Positions 32,120 to 58,000 of a stretch of DNA of 64,000 nt are shown here, one piece after another; the first letter of the stretch is position 1; every line of letters begins with the position of its first letter. This stretch comes from Streptomyces cyanogenus (GTDB taxonomy: Bacteria; Actinomycetota; Actinomycetes; Streptomycetales; Streptomycetaceae), in the NCBI RefSeq assembly GCF_017526105.1, contig NZ_CP071839.1, positions 1,116,001-1,180,000 on the forward strand, written 5' to 3'. The notes under the pieces were generated by a model. That model had not been told where the DNA came from. It worked only from the letters and a program-made list of their open reading frames with translations, and made no database searches. The position numbers and the translations under genes are program-made.

Positions 32120-33484
32120 TCAGACGGTTTCCGGCGCGGTCTGCGCCCACGGCGAGGGGGCCCGGAGGGTGCCCAGGTACGGGTGCCACAGGTGGTCGGG
32201 GTCGTTTTCCACCGCGGTGACGATCTCCCGCATGGCGCGCAGCGTGTCGGATTCCTCGCCGTCGTAGAAGTCGCCCTGCAGCATCTTCAGTACGTCGAGG
32301 CGGTAGCGCGGGTCCTGGACGAAGGCGGTGAACAGGACGTTCAGGCGGTAGTAGATGGAGATGAACTCGTACCAGTTCTTCACCGCGGTACGGATCTTGG
32401 CTTCGAACCTCTCGAACCGCTTCTTGCCGAAGTCACCCGCCTCATGGGCGGCGATGATGTCCTTGGCCGCCAGCCGCGCGCTGTTCAGGGCGACGCTGAC
32501 GCCGCTGGAGAAGATGGGGTCGACGAACCGGGCCGCGTCACCGATCAGCACGAAGCGGTCTCCGCAGATCTCCTGCATGGTGTAGCTGTAGTCGCCCTCG
32601 GTTTTGAACGGCCGCAGCTGGTCGGCCTTCTTGAGGGCCTTCAGCAGGTCGGGCCGGCTGCCGACCATGTCCCAGAAGAACTGCTCCCGGTTCTCGTTGG
32701 CCGCGGCGAAGCGCTTCTTCTGGGTGACCACACCCACGCTGGTGATGGTGTCGGTGATCGGGATCTGCCAGACCCAGCTGTCCTCCACGGGCAGGAAGTG
32801 CACGTAGATGTATTCCGTCTTGTCCGGCTCCACCGCCAGCTCCGACCGGTCGAGTCCCTCGAACCAGCTGTGGATGGCGTACTGGTTGAAGACCGGGTCG
32901 GACACCTTCAGCTTCATCTGCCGGCCGAGGGTGGTCTGCCGACCGGAGGCGTCGACCACCATGCGGGCGGTCAGGCCGAACTCACGGGGACCCATACGGC
33001 AGTTGACCGTCACGATCTCCGGGTCGCCGTCGAAGTCGACGCCGAGCACCCGGACACCGTTGAAGACGCGGGCGCCCTGCTCCTCGGCGTGCTTCAGCAG
33101 GATCAGGTCGAACCTGCCGCGGTCGACGTGGTACGTGTAGTCGCGGTCCACGCCCGGCTGGTTGCGCTCGACGAACTGCACCTCGGCCGCCCGGAAGTCG
33201 TGGTCGAGGCCGGTGAACCCGTTGTGCGGGACGTTGCGTGACTCCGCCGAGGTCCAGGCCGCTCCGTACTTGCGGGGGAAGCCGGCGGCGTCGATCTGGT
33301 CCATGACACCGATCTCGACGAGCACCGGGGTGGTGGCCGGCACCAGCGACTCGCCGACGTGCGGACGGGGGAACAGTTCGCTCTCGCAGACCGCCACCGA
33401 CAGTCCGGCTCTTGCCAGGTAGGAGGCCACGGTCGAGCCCGAAGGGCCACCGCCGATGACCACGACGTCGAAATCAGGGTTCAT
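32120..33484 (-). CDS. FAD-dependent halogenase, candidate pyrrolyl-carrier halogenase
   Basis: 454 aa. FAD-binding VVIGGGPSGSTVASYL at the N-terminus, GESLVPAT near residue 45, the catalytic-lysine region FPRKYGAAW (Lys72), the halogenase signature WVWQIP (237-242) and GDAARFVDPIFSSGV. These separate halogenases from related monooxygenases. The C-terminal tail (about 360-454) fits the carrier-dependent phenol/pyrrole group. It probably chlorinates the pyrrole while bound to the carrier encoded at 5.7 kb. It needs FADH2 from a flavin reductase not found here. ATG 33484 is preceded by CTGGAG. First gene of the leftward tailoring operon, divergent from PKS1. Confidence 0.9.
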   Translation of the reverse strand: MNPDFDVVVIGGGPSGSTVASYLARAGLSVAVCESELFPRPHVGESLVPATTPVLVEIGVMDQIDAAGFPRKYGAAWTSAESRNVPHNGFTGLDHDFRAAEVQFVERNQPGVDRDYTYHVDRGRFDLILLKHAEEQGARVFNGVRVLGVDFDGDPEIVTVNCRMGPREFGLTARMVVDASGRQTTLGRQMKLKVSDPVFNQYAIHSWFEGLDRSELAVEPDKTEYIYVHFLPVEDSWVWQIPITDTITSVGVVTQKKRFAAANENREQFFWDMVGSRPDLLKALKKADQLRPFKTEGDYSYTMQEICGDRFVLIGDAARFVDPIFSSGVSVALNSARLAAKDIIAAHEAGDFGKKRFERFEAKIRTAVKNWYEFISIYYRLNVLFTAFVQDPRYRLDVLKMLQGDFYDGEESDTLRAMREIVTAVENDPDHLWHPYLGTLRAPSPWAQTAPETV

Positions 33485-33913
33485 AGGGACTCCAGTGGGG
33501 CGCCGTTGAACGAATGGGGCTGGGCCGCCGGGGGCAGATGTGTGTCCGCCGGCCGGGTCCGGAACAAGCGGTGCGGCCTGGTTGCGCGCGGCTCACTGTT
33601 CCCCGGCGGCCTTAAGGCGGACTACAGCGGGATTAAGGCGCGGCGCGTCCCGAGCACGCCGGCCCCTGGCGCGAGGCCCCGGCGCATGCCAGCTCCCGGT
33701 GTGTGCCCAGGCGGCCCGGCTTCACGGCCTTGGCTTTAGACGGCACCAAGGACCCGGTTAGTCGACCGGGTGACCCTGACGGCGGCAGGCGAGGTCTGCG
33801 CCGAACCGGGCGGTCGTCGAGTGATCGGAGCCCTGTGGCACGCCCGGAGCGGCGGCTCCTGGGCCGGTCGCGGCCCGACGAACGCGAGCGGGACAGAAAG
33901 GGTCACGAAGAAC
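33485..33913. promoter_or_regulatory. Divergent halogenase/PKS promoter region with 10-11-bp repeats and GCTTTAG
   Basis: 429 bp between the halogenase start and the PKS1 start; no gene is supported. TTAAGGCG occurs at 33612-33619 and 33633-33640, with the related TACAGCGG at 33623-33630 between them, so three similar 8-mers follow at 11- and 10-bp spacing. GCTTTAG lies at 33733-33739. Direct repeats at helical spacing are typical SARP or LAL targets. An open frame continues upstream of PKS1 to 33770 but lacks a ribosome site. Confidence 0.45.
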
Positions 33914-47985
<14,072 letters not shown>

Positions 47986-47989
<4 letters not shown>

Positions 47990-48348
47990 GCCCGGCCGCA
48001 GCGCCGGGCGCGCCCGGCCCCCGCGACGGGGCCGGTCACGAGGGAGACGGGGAACGGGCCGCGGACGCCGCGACGGGGGGCCTCGGGTTCGCCTTGGGGT
48101 CGGGTTCGCCGTGCAGCGCGTGTCTCCCGTTCGGCCCGGGTCTCGCGTGCATCCCATGCCTCCTGGCCGGGCCGGGTCCGGCACTCGGCCACGGTTCCGC
48201 GTACGGCCGAGGTCCCGCCGTCGGCCGGGGTTCCACGTCCGGCCGGGGAGCACCGTACGGCCAGGGTTCCACGTTCACCCCAGGCCTTCCGTTCATGCAG
48301 GTGACAGGTGAGGAGCACCGTGAAGGATCAGCGTCAGATGTCGAATGA
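47986..48348 (+). CDS. Possible small Gly-rich hexapeptide-repeat protein (uncertain)
   Basis: 120 codons from a GTG that overlaps the PKS1 stop (GTGA) to a TGA inside the PKS2 start region. The frame differs from PKS1. Residues about 32-103 are twelve hexapeptides, the later ones of form G-x-G-x-x-x ([30 protein letters not shown]). The middle has CSAC and CIPC. The tail is [15 protein letters not shown]. The array is 18-bp periodic DNA, so an expanded non-coding repeat could mimic a gene. For coding: a coupled start and high GC at third positions. Against: no independent ribosome site and no known family recognised. Function unknown. Confidence 0.3.
48079..48294 (+). repeat. Degenerate 18-bp tandem repeat, about 12 units, between PKS1 and PKS2
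   Basis: Units of exactly 18 bp run from 48079 to 48294. The best-conserved ones are 48187-48276, of form GGCC(N)(N)GGTTCC(N)CGT(N)C. Together with the flanking bases this fills most of the 348-bp gap between the PKS1 stop and the PKS2 start. It may be a spacer, an mRNA element or part of a small gene (47986-48348). Confidence 0.8.
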
Positions 48349-51300
48349 GGACCGGCTGCGCGACTACCTCAAGCGTGTGACCGCGGAACTGCACCAGACG
48401 CGCCGGCGGCTGGACGCGGCCGAGACGGGGATCGCCGAGCCGATCGCCGTGGTGTCGATGGCCTGCCGCTACCCCGGCGGCGTCCGCTCCCCCGAGGACC
48501 TGTGGCACCTGCTCACCCACGCCGGCGACGCCATCGGCGACTTCCCCACCCGACGCGGCTGGGACCTCGACAACCTCTTCGACCCCGACCCCGACACCAC
48601 CGGCACGAGCTACGCCCGCCAAGGCGGCTTCCTCCACGACGCCGACCACTTCGACGCCGAGTTCTTCGGCATCAGCCCCCGCGAAGCCCTCACCATCGAC
48701 CCCCAGCAGCGCCTCCTGCTCGAAACCGCCTGGGAAACCCTCGAACGCGCCGGCCTGGACCCCACCCGGCTCCGCGGCAGCCGCACCGGCGTCTTCACCG
48801 GCGTCATGTACAGCGACTACGGCGCACGCCTCGTCCACGACGCTCCGGGGGAGGTCGAGGCCTACTTGGGCACGGGCAGCGCCCACAGTGTCGCGTCGGG
48901 ACGGGTGTCGTACACCTTCGGCCTCGAAGGCCCCGCCGTCAGCGTGGACACCGCGTGCTCGTCCTCGCTCGTCGCGATGCACCTGGCGGCGCAGGCACTG
49001 CGCACCGGCGAGTGCGAACTCGCCCTCGCCGGCGGAGTCACCGTCATGGCCACGCCCACCACTTTCGTGGAGTTCAGCCGGCAGCGCGGGCTCGCCGCGG
49101 ACAGCCGGGTCAAGGCGTTCGCGGCGGCCGCCGACGGCACGGCCCTGGCCGAGGGTTCCGCGCTGGTGCTGCTGGAGCGGCTGTCGGACGCCCAGCGCAA
49201 CGGTCACCCCGTGCTCGCCGTCATCCGCGGCTCGGCCGTCAACCAGGACGGCGCCAGCAGCCAGCTCAGCGCCCCCAACGGCCCCTCCCAGCAACGCGTC
49301 ATCCACCAGGCCCTGACCAACGCAGGCCTCACACCCGACCTGATCGACGCGGTGGAAGCACACGGCACCGGCACCACCCTCGGCGACCCCATCGAAGCCC
49401 AGGCCCTCCTCGCCACCTACGGCCAGAACCGGACCACCGACCAACCCCTCTGGCTCGGCTCCGTCAAATCCAACATCGGCCACACCCAAGCCGCCGCAGG
49501 CATCGCCGGCGTCATCAAAATGGTCCAAGCCATCCACCACGGCGTGCTGCCCAAGACCCTCCACATCAACGAACCCACACCCCACGTCGACTGGGAATCA
49601 GGCGCGGTCAAACTGCTCACCGAGCAAACCCCCTGGCCCGACACCGGCCACCCCCGCCGCGCCGCCGTCTCCTCCTTCGGCATCAGCGGCACCAACGCCC
49701 ACCTCATCCTCGAAGCAGCACCCCCATCCACCACCACCAACCAGCACACCGAACAACCCCCCGCAGACACCCCCCTGCCCTACCTCCTGTCCGCAAAGAC
49801 CCAAACCGCCCTGCGCACCCAAGCCACCCGCCTGCACCACCACCTCACCCACCACCCCCACCTCGACACCACCGCCGTCGCCCGGACACTCGCCACCACC
49901 CGCACCCACTTCGACCACCGCGCCGCCGTCATCGCCACCGACACCACCGACCTGCTCAACGGCCTCACCACACTGGCCAACGGCGAAACAGCCCCCCACA
50001 CCCTGCAAGGACGGACGACGGAGGGCGGAGTCGTCTTCGTCTTCCCCGGCCAGGGCTCCCAGTGGCCCGGAATGGCGAGCGAACTCCTCGCCTCCTCGGC
50101 CCCGTTCCGGGAGAAGGCCGAGGAGTGCGACGCCGCGCTGAGGGAGTTCCTGGACTGGTCGGTACTGGACGTGCTGAGCGGTGAGCCCGGCGCGCCGTCG
50201 TTCGACCGGGTCGACGTGGTGCAGCCGGTTCTGTTCACGATGATGGTGTCGCTCGCCGCCGTGTGGCGGGCGGGCGGCGTCGAGCCGTCCGCGGTGGTCG
50301 GGCACTCCCAGGGTGAGATCGCCGCCGCGTACGTCGCGGGCGGTCTGTCGCTGGAGGACGCCGCCCGCGTCGTGGCGCTGCGCAGTCGGGCCTGGCTGCG
50401 GCTGGCCGGGCGCGGCGGCATGGCGGCCGTCTCGCTCGGCGCGCCGGAGCTGCGACCCCGCCTGGAGCGCTGGGGCGAACGGCTCTCGGTCGCCGCCGTG
50501 AACAGCCCGGGGACGGCCGCGGTGGCCGGTGAGCCGGAGGCCTTGCGGGAACTGGTCGCGGAGCTCCACGGGGAGGGCGTACAGGCGCGCTTGATCCCCG
50601 GTATCGACACCGCCGGGCACTCCGCGCAGGTGGACGTCTTCCACGACCACCTCTCCGAGGTACTGGCCCCGGTGGCTCCGCGCTCCTCGTCGGTGCCGTT
50701 CTACTCGACGGTGACCGGCGCACTGCTCGACACCAGCGGGCTCGACGCCGCCTACTGGTACCGCAACATGCGCGAGCCGGTGGACTTCGAGGCGGCGACC
50801 CGAGCGCTGCTGGCCGACGGGCACCGGGTGTTCCTGGAGACCAGTCCGCATCCCATGCTGGCCGCGTCGCTGCAGGAGACGGCGGGGGACGCGGACGCCG
50901 ACGTCGCCGTACTGCACACGCTGCGACGCGACCACGGCGACCGGACGCGGATCATCACCGCACTCGCCGACGCCCATCTGCAGGGAGTCGCCGTGGACTG
51001 GCCGGCCGTGCTGGGCGCGGGTCGGACCGTGCCGCTGCCCACGTATGGCTTCCAGTACCAGCCGCACTGGCTGGACGCGCCGATCACCGCGGATGCCGCC
51101 GCCACCGGACTGACACCGACCGATCACCCGCTGCTGAGCGCGCTCGTGGAACTCCCCGACGGCCAGGGGTACGTGTTCACGGGCCGTCTCTCCCTCCAGA
51201 CACATCCGTGGCTGGCCGGGCACGCCGTCCTGGAACAGGTGCTGCTGCCGGGGACCGCGTTCGTGGACGTCCTGCTGCACGCCGGTGCTCACAGCGGCTG

Positions 51301-54300
51301 CGGTCGGATCGGCGAACTCACTCTTCAGGCACCGCTGGTGCTGCCCGATCGGGGAGCCGTCCACCTTCGGGTCACGGTGGGCGCCACGGAGGACGACGGC
51401 CGGCAGAGCTGCACCGTCCACTCGCGCCCCGCGGACGCCGAGCCGGGAACGCCGTGGCTGGTGCACGCCACGGCCGTACTCGAACCGGAGGGCGCGCCCG
51501 ACGCCTTCGACTTCGGGACCTGGCCGCCGGCCGACGCCACCGCACTCGACCACACGGACCTGTACGACCGGCTGGCCGGGATCGGCCTGGCCTACGGGGC
51601 CCCGTTCCGGGGGCTGCGCGGCGCCTGGTGGGACGGGACGGCGGTGTACGCCGACGTCGTGCTGGAGGAGCCGGGCGACCCGGCCGGGTACGGCGTCCAC
51701 CCCGCACTCCTGGACGCCGCGCTGCACTCGATCGGCCTGGACACCGCCGACGGCGGAACGGGCGGCTACGTGGCCGCAGGGGTGCAGCTGCCGTTCGCCT
51801 GGAACGACGTCAGGCTGTACGCCACCGGCGCGTCCCGGCTCCGCGTACGGCTGACCCGCACAGGCGACGACACGGTGGCCCTGGATGTGGCCGACACATC
51901 GGGCACGCCGGTCGCCGCCATCGGGTCGCTCACCATGCGTCCGCTCAGCACCGATCTGCTGTCCGCCGCGCGGCCCGACCGTCACGACGCGCTGTTCCAG
52001 CTGGACTGGACGGCCGTTCCGGTCCCGGCCCGAGCCGCCGCGGACGGGCCGATCGCCGTCGTCGGCGACGGGCTGCCGACCGCCGCCGACGCGGTGGGTT
52101 CGGTGCCGGTGTATGCGGACCTGACCGCGCTGGTGCGGGCGGTGGACGAGGGTGCCCCGGTTCCGGAAAGCGTCCTCGTCCTCGCCCCCGGACGTACGGA
52201 CGAGGACCCTGCCCACCGTACCCGGGTGGCGTTGGACGCCGTGCTCGGCCTGCTCCAGGGCTGGCTGGCGGACGACCGTTTCGCCGGCAGCCGACTGGCC
52301 GTCCTCACCGACCGGGCGGTCGCCGTGACCGACCAGGAGGCGGACCGTGACCTGTCGCAGGCCGCCATCTGGGGCCTGGTGCGCACGGCGCAGTCGGAGA
52401 ACCCCGACCGGATCGTACTGGTCGACCTCGACGGCACCGACCGGTCCACCGCACTGGTGACCGCGGCACTGGCGACCGGTGAACCCCAACTCGCCGTGCG
52501 TGAAGGGGTGTTCCACGCACCGCGGCTGGCCCGCGCCGGAGCCTCTCGGGCGCTGGAGCTGCCCGGGGACCGTACGTGGCGGATCGACGTGGCCGAGCCC
52601 GGCACCCTGGAGTCGCTTGCGGCGGTCGACAACCCGGCGGCACAACGGCCGCTGGCGGACGGAGAGGTCAGGATCTCCGTACGGGCGGCCGGACTGAACT
52701 TCCGGGACGCGCTGGTCGCGCTGGGCATGGTGCCCGGACAGGAGATCATGGGCAGCGAGGCGGCCGGCGTGGTCGTCGAGACCGGTCCCGGTGTCTCCGG
52801 CATCGCGGTGGGCGATCGGGTCATGGGTCTGTTCACCGGCGCGCTCGGGCCGCTCGCGGTCACCGACCACCGGCTGGTCATGCCGGTACCCGCCGGCTGG
52901 AGCAACTCCCAGGCGGCATCGACCCCGGTGGTCTTCCTCACGGCCTACTACGGTCTCAAGCACCTGGCAAACCTGCGTCCCGGGCAGCGCGTGCTGATTC
53001 ACACCGCGACCGGCGGCGTCGGAATGGCCGCCGTCCAACTCGCCCGGCACCTCGGTGCGGAGATCTTCACCACCGCCTCCCTTCCCAAGCAGCACCTGCT
53101 GCGGGCCGACGGGTTCGCCGAGGACCACATCGCCGACTCCCGCACACTGGACTTCGCGGACGAGTTCCTGGCGGCCACCGGCGGCGAGGGCGTCGACGTC
53201 GTTCTCAACTCCCTGGCCCACGAGTTCGTCGACGCCTCGCTGCGGCTGTTGCCGCGCGGGGGCCACTTCCTGGAAATGGGCAAGACCGACCGGCGCGACC
53301 CCTCCGAAGTGGCCGCCGCTCATCCCGGGGTGCGGTACAGGACGTTCAACCTGGACTCCGACGGACCCGAGCACGTCCAGGAGATGCTGGCCGAGCTGGC
53401 CGGTCTCTTCGCGCGCGGTGCACTGCGCCCGCTGCCCTACACCGCATGGGACGTGCGCACGGCACCCGACGCCCTGCGGTACCTGGGCCAGGCACGCCAC
53501 ACCGGCAAGCTGGTACTCACCCTTCCGCGCGCCCTCGACCCCGACGGGACCGCGCTCGTCGTCGGTGGCACCGGAACTCTGGGGAGTCTGACTGCCCGGC
53601 ACCTGGTGACCGAACACGGCATCCGCCGCATGCTGCTGACCAGTCGTCAGGGCGAGAATGCCGAGACAGCCGGGGAACTGCGGGCCGACCTGGCCGCTCT
53701 GGGCGCCGAGGTCACCATCGCCGCCTGCGACGCCGCGGACCCCGAGGCCCTGGCAGCGCTGCTCACCTCGGTCCCCGACGCCCATCCGCTCACGGTCGTA
53801 GTGCACGCCGCCGCCGTCCTCGACGACGCCGTTCTCCCCGCCCTGACACCCGAGCGTGTAGACACCGTCCTGCGTCCGAAGATCGACGCCGCCTGGAACC
53901 TGCACCAGCTGACGAAGGACCTCGACATCGCCGCCTTCGTCCTGTTCTCCTCCGCCGCGGGTGTGCTCGGCAACGCGGGGCAGGCGGGCTACGCCGCTGC
54001 CAACACCTTCCTCGACGCCCTGGCCCAGCACCGCAGGTCCCTCGGCCTGCCCGCCACCTCGCTCGCCTGGGGCCTGTGGGAACAGACCAGCCAGCTCACC
54101 GCACAGCTCCAGCATGCCGACCGGGCACGGCTGGCCCGGGCCAGCATCACGGCCATGCCGACGGCCCAGGCCCTGTCCCTGCTCGACGCCGCGCTCGGCT
54201 CCTACCGTGCCGTTGCCGTCCCGGTCCGGTTCGACCTCGGGGTGCTGCGCTCGCTGGCCGCGGCGGGAACGCTCCCGCCGATCCTGCGGGGACTTGTCCG

Positions 54301-54883
54301 CTCCCCAGGGCGCCGTGCGATCGGCTCCGGCCCCGCGCAGGACACGCCGGCCGAGGACTGGGCACAGCGGCTGAGCGGGATCACTCCCGACCGACAGCTC
54401 GACCTCCTGGTGCAGCTCGTCCGCACGAACGCCGCCGTGGTGCTCGGCCACTCGGACCACTCGTCCATCGACGAGTCACGGGCGTTCAAGGAGCTCGGCT
54501 TCGACTCGCTGACGGCGGTGGAACTGCGCAACCGGCTGGGCAAAGCCGTCGGCCTGCGCCTGCCCTCGACCGTGGTCTTCGACAACCCGACGCCGACGGC
54601 GCTCGCCGCTCGCCTGCACTCGGAGCTGGCCCCCCGGGGCGCGGCCGCCCACCAGGTGGTCCTGGACGGCCTGGAGCGCCTGGAGAAGCTCGCGCTCGCC
54701 GCCGCCGCGGACCAGGACGTACGCGACGAGATCTCCGGCCGGGTGAGGGACTTCCTCTTCCGGCTCGACCAGATGGACGTCCCCGGTGCCCGGTCCGGGG
54801 CCGCGCCGGAGGCGGATGTCGCCGGGCTCATCGACTCGGCCAGTGACGACGAGATCTTCGCCTTCATCGAGAACGAGCTGTAA
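48338..54883 (+). CDS. Type I PKS 2: fully reducing module 3 with ethylmalonyl-type AT
   Basis: 2181 aa: N-terminal docking coiled coil ([18 protein letters not shown]), KS (Cys207), AT (Ser657 in GHSQGE; motif DTAGHS, Asp757-His761), DH (His962 in [10 protein letters not shown], Asp1126), ER (about 1410-1720; [20 protein letters not shown] motif [13 protein letters not shown]), KR (LDD, Tyr1885, B-type), ACP (Ser2057) and C-terminal docking domain. TAGH at the AT specificity site is the known ethylmalonyl-CoA signature (methylmalonyl is YASH, malonyl HAFH). Expected product unit: fully reduced, ethyl-branched. The ER has Val where a Tyr gives 2S products, so a 2R branch is predicted. ATG 48338 is chosen to match the PKS3 docking N-terminus; GTG 48320 (after AGGAG) is an alternative. 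Confidence 0.93.
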   Translation: MSNEDRLRDYLKRVTAELHQTRRRLDAAETGIAEPIAVVSMACRYPGGVRSPEDLWHLLTHAGDAIGDFPTRRGWDLDNLFDPDPDTTGTSYARQGGFLHDADHFDAEFFGISPREALTIDPQQRLLLETAWETLERAGLDPTRLRGSRTGVFTGVMYSDYGARLVHDAPGEVEAYLGTGSAHSVASGRVSYTFGLEGPAVSVDTACSSSLVAMHLAAQALRTGECELALAGGVTVMATPTTFVEFSRQRGLAADSRVKAFAAAADGTALAEGSALVLLERLSDAQRNGHPVLAVIRGSAVNQDGASSQLSAPNGPSQQRVIHQALTNAGLTPDLIDAVEAHGTGTTLGDPIEAQALLATYGQNRTTDQPLWLGSVKSNIGHTQAAAGIAGVIKMVQAIHHGVLPKTLHINEPTPHVDWESGAVKLLTEQTPWPDTGHPRRAAVSSFGISGTNAHLILEAAPPSTTTNQHTEQPPADTPLPYLLSAKTQTALRTQATRLHHHLTHHPHLDTTAVARTLATTRTHFDHRAAVIATDTTDLLNGLTTLANGETAPHTLQGRTTEGGVVFVFPGQGSQWPGMASELLASSAPFREKAEECDAALREFLDWSVLDVLSGEPGAPSFDRVDVVQPVLFTMMVSLAAVWRAGGVEPSAVVGHSQGEIAAAYVAGGLSLEDAARVVALRSRAWLRLAGRGGMAAVSLGAPELRPRLERWGERLSVAAVNSPGTAAVAGEPEALRELVAELHGEGVQARLIPGIDTAGHSAQVDVFHDHLSEVLAPVAPRSSSVPFYSTVTGALLDTSGLDAAYWYRNMREPVDFEAATRALLADGHRVFLETSPHPMLAASLQETAGDADADVAVLHTLRRDHGDRTRIITALADAHLQGVAVDWPAVLGAGRTVPLPTYGFQYQPHWLDAPITADAAATGLTPTDHPLLSALVELPDGQGYVFTGRLSLQTHPWLAGHAVLEQVLLPGTAFVDVLLHAGAHSGCGRIGELTLQAPLVLPDRGAVHLRVTVGATEDDGRQSCTVHSRPADAEPGTPWLVHATAVLEPEGAPDAFDFGTWPPADATALDHTDLYDRLAGIGLAYGAPFRGLRGAWWDGTAVYADVVLEEPGDPAGYGVHPALLDAALHSIGLDTADGGTGGYVAAGVQLPFAWNDVRLYATGASRLRVRLTRTGDDTVALDVADTSGTPVAAIGSLTMRPLSTDLLSAARPDRHDALFQLDWTAVPVPARAAADGPIAVVGDGLPTAADAVGSVPVYADLTALVRAVDEGAPVPESVLVLAPGRTDEDPAHRTRVALDAVLGLLQGWLADDRFAGSRLAVLTDRAVAVTDQEADRDLSQAAIWGLVRTAQSENPDRIVLVDLDGTDRSTALVTAALATGEPQLAVREGVFHAPRLARAGASRALELPGDRTWRIDVAEPGTLESLAAVDNPAAQRPLADGEVRISVRAAGLNFRDALVALGMVPGQEIMGSEAAGVVVETGPGVSGIAVGDRVMGLFTGALGPLAVTDHRLVMPVPAGWSNSQAASTPVVFLTAYYGLKHLANLRPGQRVLIHTATGGVGMAAVQLARHLGAEIFTTASLPKQHLLRADGFAEDHIADSRTLDFADEFLAATGGEGVDVVLNSLAHEFVDASLRLLPRGGHFLEMGKTDRRDPSEVAAAHPGVRYRTFNLDSDGPEHVQEMLAELAGLFARGALRPLPYTAWDVRTAPDALRYLGQARHTGKLVLTLPRALDPDGTALVVGGTGTLGSLTARHLVTEHGIRRMLLTSRQGENAETAGELRADLAALGAEVTIAACDAADPEALAALLTSVPDAHPLTVVVHAAAVLDDAVLPALTPERVDTVLRPKIDAAWNLHQLTKDLDIAAFVLFSSAAGVLGNAGQAGYAAANTFLDALAQHRRSLGLPATSLAWGLWEQTSQLTAQLQHADRARLARASITAMPTAQALSLLDAALGSYRAVAVPVRFDLGVLRSLAAAGTLPPILRGLVRSPGRRAIGSGPAQDTPAEDWAQRLSGITPDRQLDLLVQLVRTNAAVVLGHSDHSSIDESRAFKELGFDSLTAVELRNRLGKAVGLRLPSTVVFDNPTPTALAARLHSELAPRGAAAHQVVLDGLERLEKLALAAAADQDVRDEISGRVRDFLFRLDQMDVPGARSGAAPEADVAGLIDSASDDEIFAFIENEL
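49280..49722 (+). repeat. KS 3' segment shared with PKS3 and PKS4
   Basis: About 440 bp at the 3' end of the PKS2 KS domain nearly identical to 55954-56396 (and its copy 60977-61419). Only scattered differences were seen by eye, while the 5' part of the KS and the AT differ clearly. A local gene-conversion tract is likely. Confidence 0.75.
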
Positions 54884-55014
54884 CCCGACGGGAACGGCCG
54901 CGGAGCGACGACGGCGAGCAGACGCCTGTCGAGGACGCGAGACCCGCCGGCACATGGCTCAAGGACGCATGACCGAACACGACCGGACCGGGATTCCAAG
55001 GAGCTGACAGTCGT
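54884..55014. other. PKS2-PKS3 spacer
   Basis: 131 bp with no gene. AAGGAG at its 3' end is the ribosome site for PKS3. No terminator hairpin is evident, so PKS2 and PKS3 are probably co-transcribed. Confidence 0.6.
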
Positions 55015-58000
55015 ATGGCGAACGAGGACACCCTCCGCACCTACCTCAAGCGGGTGACCACGGACCTGCACCAGGCACGCCAGCAGCTCCGGGAGAACGA
55101 GGAGCGCTCCACCGAGCCGATCGCGATCGTCGGGATGGCGTGCCGCTATCCCGGTGGCGTCAGCTCTCCCGAGGCGCTGTGGCAGCTGGTCGCCGAGGGC
55201 CGGGACGCCATCGGGGACTTCCCCGCCAACCGCGGCTGGGACGTCGAGGGCCTGTACGACCCCGACCCGGACGCCGGCGGCAAGACCTACGTCCGCCAGG
55301 GCGGCTTCCTGTACGACGCCGACGAGTTCGACGCCGAGTTCTTCGGCATCAGCCCCCGCGAGGCCGCCGCCATGGATCCCCAGCAGCGCCTCCTCCTGGA
55401 GACCGCCTGGGAAGCCCTCGAACACGCCGGCATCGCCCCCGACTCCCTCCACTCCACCCCCACCGGCGTCTTCGCCGGCATCGCCAGCCAGGACTACGCG
55501 TCCCTGCGTCACGGTGGCGGAACCGGTGCCGACGGCTACCTCCTGACGGGGATCGCCAACAGCGTGGCCTCCGGCCGTATCTCCTACGTGCTGGGCCTTG
55601 AGGGTCCGGCGGTGACCGTCGACACGGCCTGCTCCTCGTCCCTGGTCGCCATGCACCAGGCGGCACAGGCACTACGGACGGGCGAGTGCACCCTCGCTCT
55701 GGCAGGCGGCGTCACCGTCATGCCGAGCCCCGGCATCTTCACTGAGTTCAGCCGGCAGCGGGGCCTCGCCCGTGACGGCCGCTGCAAGCCCTTCGCCGCG
55801 GCTGCCGACGGCACCGGCTGGGGCGAGGGGGTGGGCCTCGTCCTGCTGGAACGGCTTTCCGACGCCCGGCGCAACGGTCATCAGGTCCTCGCCGTCATCC
55901 GCGGCAGTGCACTGAACCAGGACGGCGCCAGCAACGGCCTGACCGCACCCAACGGCCCCTCCCAGCAACGCGTCATCCACCAGGCCCTGACCAACGCCCG
56001 CCTCACACCCGACCTGATCGACGCGGTGGAAGCACACGGCACCGGCACCACCCTCGGCGACCCCATCGAAGCCCAGGCCCTCCTCGCCACCTACGGCCAG
56101 AACCGGACCACCGACCAACCCCTCTGGCTCGGCTCCGTCAAATCCAACATCGGCCACACCCAAGCCGCCGCAGGCATCGCCGGCGTCATCAAAATGGTCC
56201 AGGCCATCCACCACGGCGTGCTGCCCAAGACCCTCCACATCGACCAACCCACACCCCACGTCGACTGGGAATCAGGCGCGGTCAAACTGCTCACCGAGCA
56301 AACCCCCTGGCCCGACACCGGCCACCCCCGCCGCGCCGCCGTCTCCTCCTTCGGCATCAGCGGCACCAACGCCCACCTCATCCTCGAAGCAGCACCGGCC
56401 GAGACACCCCCCACCGAGACACCGGCCGAACCGGCTCCCGCGGCGGACGGGCCGGCGCCGTGGCTGCTCTCAGCCCGCACCCCCCAGGCCCTCCAGGCCC
56501 AAGCCGCCCGCCTGCACACCCACCTCACCCGCCACCCCCACCTCGACACCACCGCCGTCGCCCGCGCCCTGGCCACCACCCGCACCCACTTCAACCACCG
56601 CGCCGCCATCACCCACGGCACCCCCACCCAACGCCTCAACGCCCTCCACGCCCTCACCCACAACCAACCCCACCCCCACCTCACCCACCTCACCACCACC
56701 GACAACAGCAGCGAAGCGAAGATCGCGTTCTGCTTCAGCGGCCAGGGCACCCAACACCCCGGCATGGGCCACGACCTCTACACCACCAACCCCACCTTCG
56801 CCCACCACCTCGACCGCATCTGCCACGCCCTCGACCCCCACCTCGACCACCCCCTCCAACACATCATGTGGGCCACCCCCAACGACCCCCTCACCGGCCT
56901 GCTCAACACCACCCTCTACACCCAACCCGCCCTCTTCGCCCTCCAGACCGCCCTCTACCACCTCCTCACCGACCACTACGGCATCCACCCCCACTACCAC
57001 CTCGGCCACTCCCTCGGCGAAATCACCGCCGCCCACACCGCCGGCATCCTCACCCTCACCGACGCCGCCCACCTCATCACCACCCGCGCCCACCTCATGC
57101 ACACCCTCCCCCCCACCGGCGCCATGGCCAGCATCAACCTCCCCCCCGAACCCATCACCCACTACCTCAACCAACACCACATCACCGACGTCACCATCGC
57201 AGCCCACAACACCCCCACCACCACCGTCATCGCAGGCCACCACACCACCATCCACCACATCACCACCCACTACCAGCAACAACGAATCAAAACCAAAACC
57301 CTCAACACCACCCACGGCTACCACTCACCCCACCTCGACCCCATCCTCGACCAACTCACCCACACAACCCGACACCTCACCCACCACACCCCCCACACAC
57401 CCCTCATCACCAACCACACCGCCACCACCACAACCCACCCCCTCCCCACCAACCACTGGACCACCCACGCCCGCCAACCCGTCCACTACCACCAATCCAT
57501 CACCCACCTCCACCACCACCAGGGCGTCACCACCTACCTCGAAATCGGACCAGACACCACCCTCACCACCCTCAACAACCACACCCTCAACACCCACAAC
57601 GACACCACCCCGCCAGCCACCATCACCCACACCCTCAACCCCAAACACCACCCCACCCACACCCTCAGCCACGCATTCACCACCCTCCACAACACCGGCA
57701 CACCCATCAACTGGGACAACGCCCTCCCCCACACCCCACCCACCCCCCTCCCCACCTACCCCTTCCAACACCAGCAGTACTGGCTGGACGAGCCGGAGAA
57801 GCGGGCTTCCGGGACCGAAGTGCGGGCGGACGCCGGGTTCTGGAACCTGGTGGAACGCAACGATGTGGCGCTTTTGGCTGGGGAGTTGGGCGTCCCCGAC
57901 GACCAGCCGCTGAAGCAGCTGTTGCCGTCCCTCGCTTCCTGGCACCGTCGCCGGCGGCAGCGCGAGCAGGTGGACGGGTGGCGCTACCGCATCGCCTGGC

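Noticed and set aside
33770..33913. N-terminal extension of PKS1 by 48 codons
   Set aside because: No ribosome site at 33770, the extra peptide resembles no docking or KS sequence, and it would overlap the promoter repeats.
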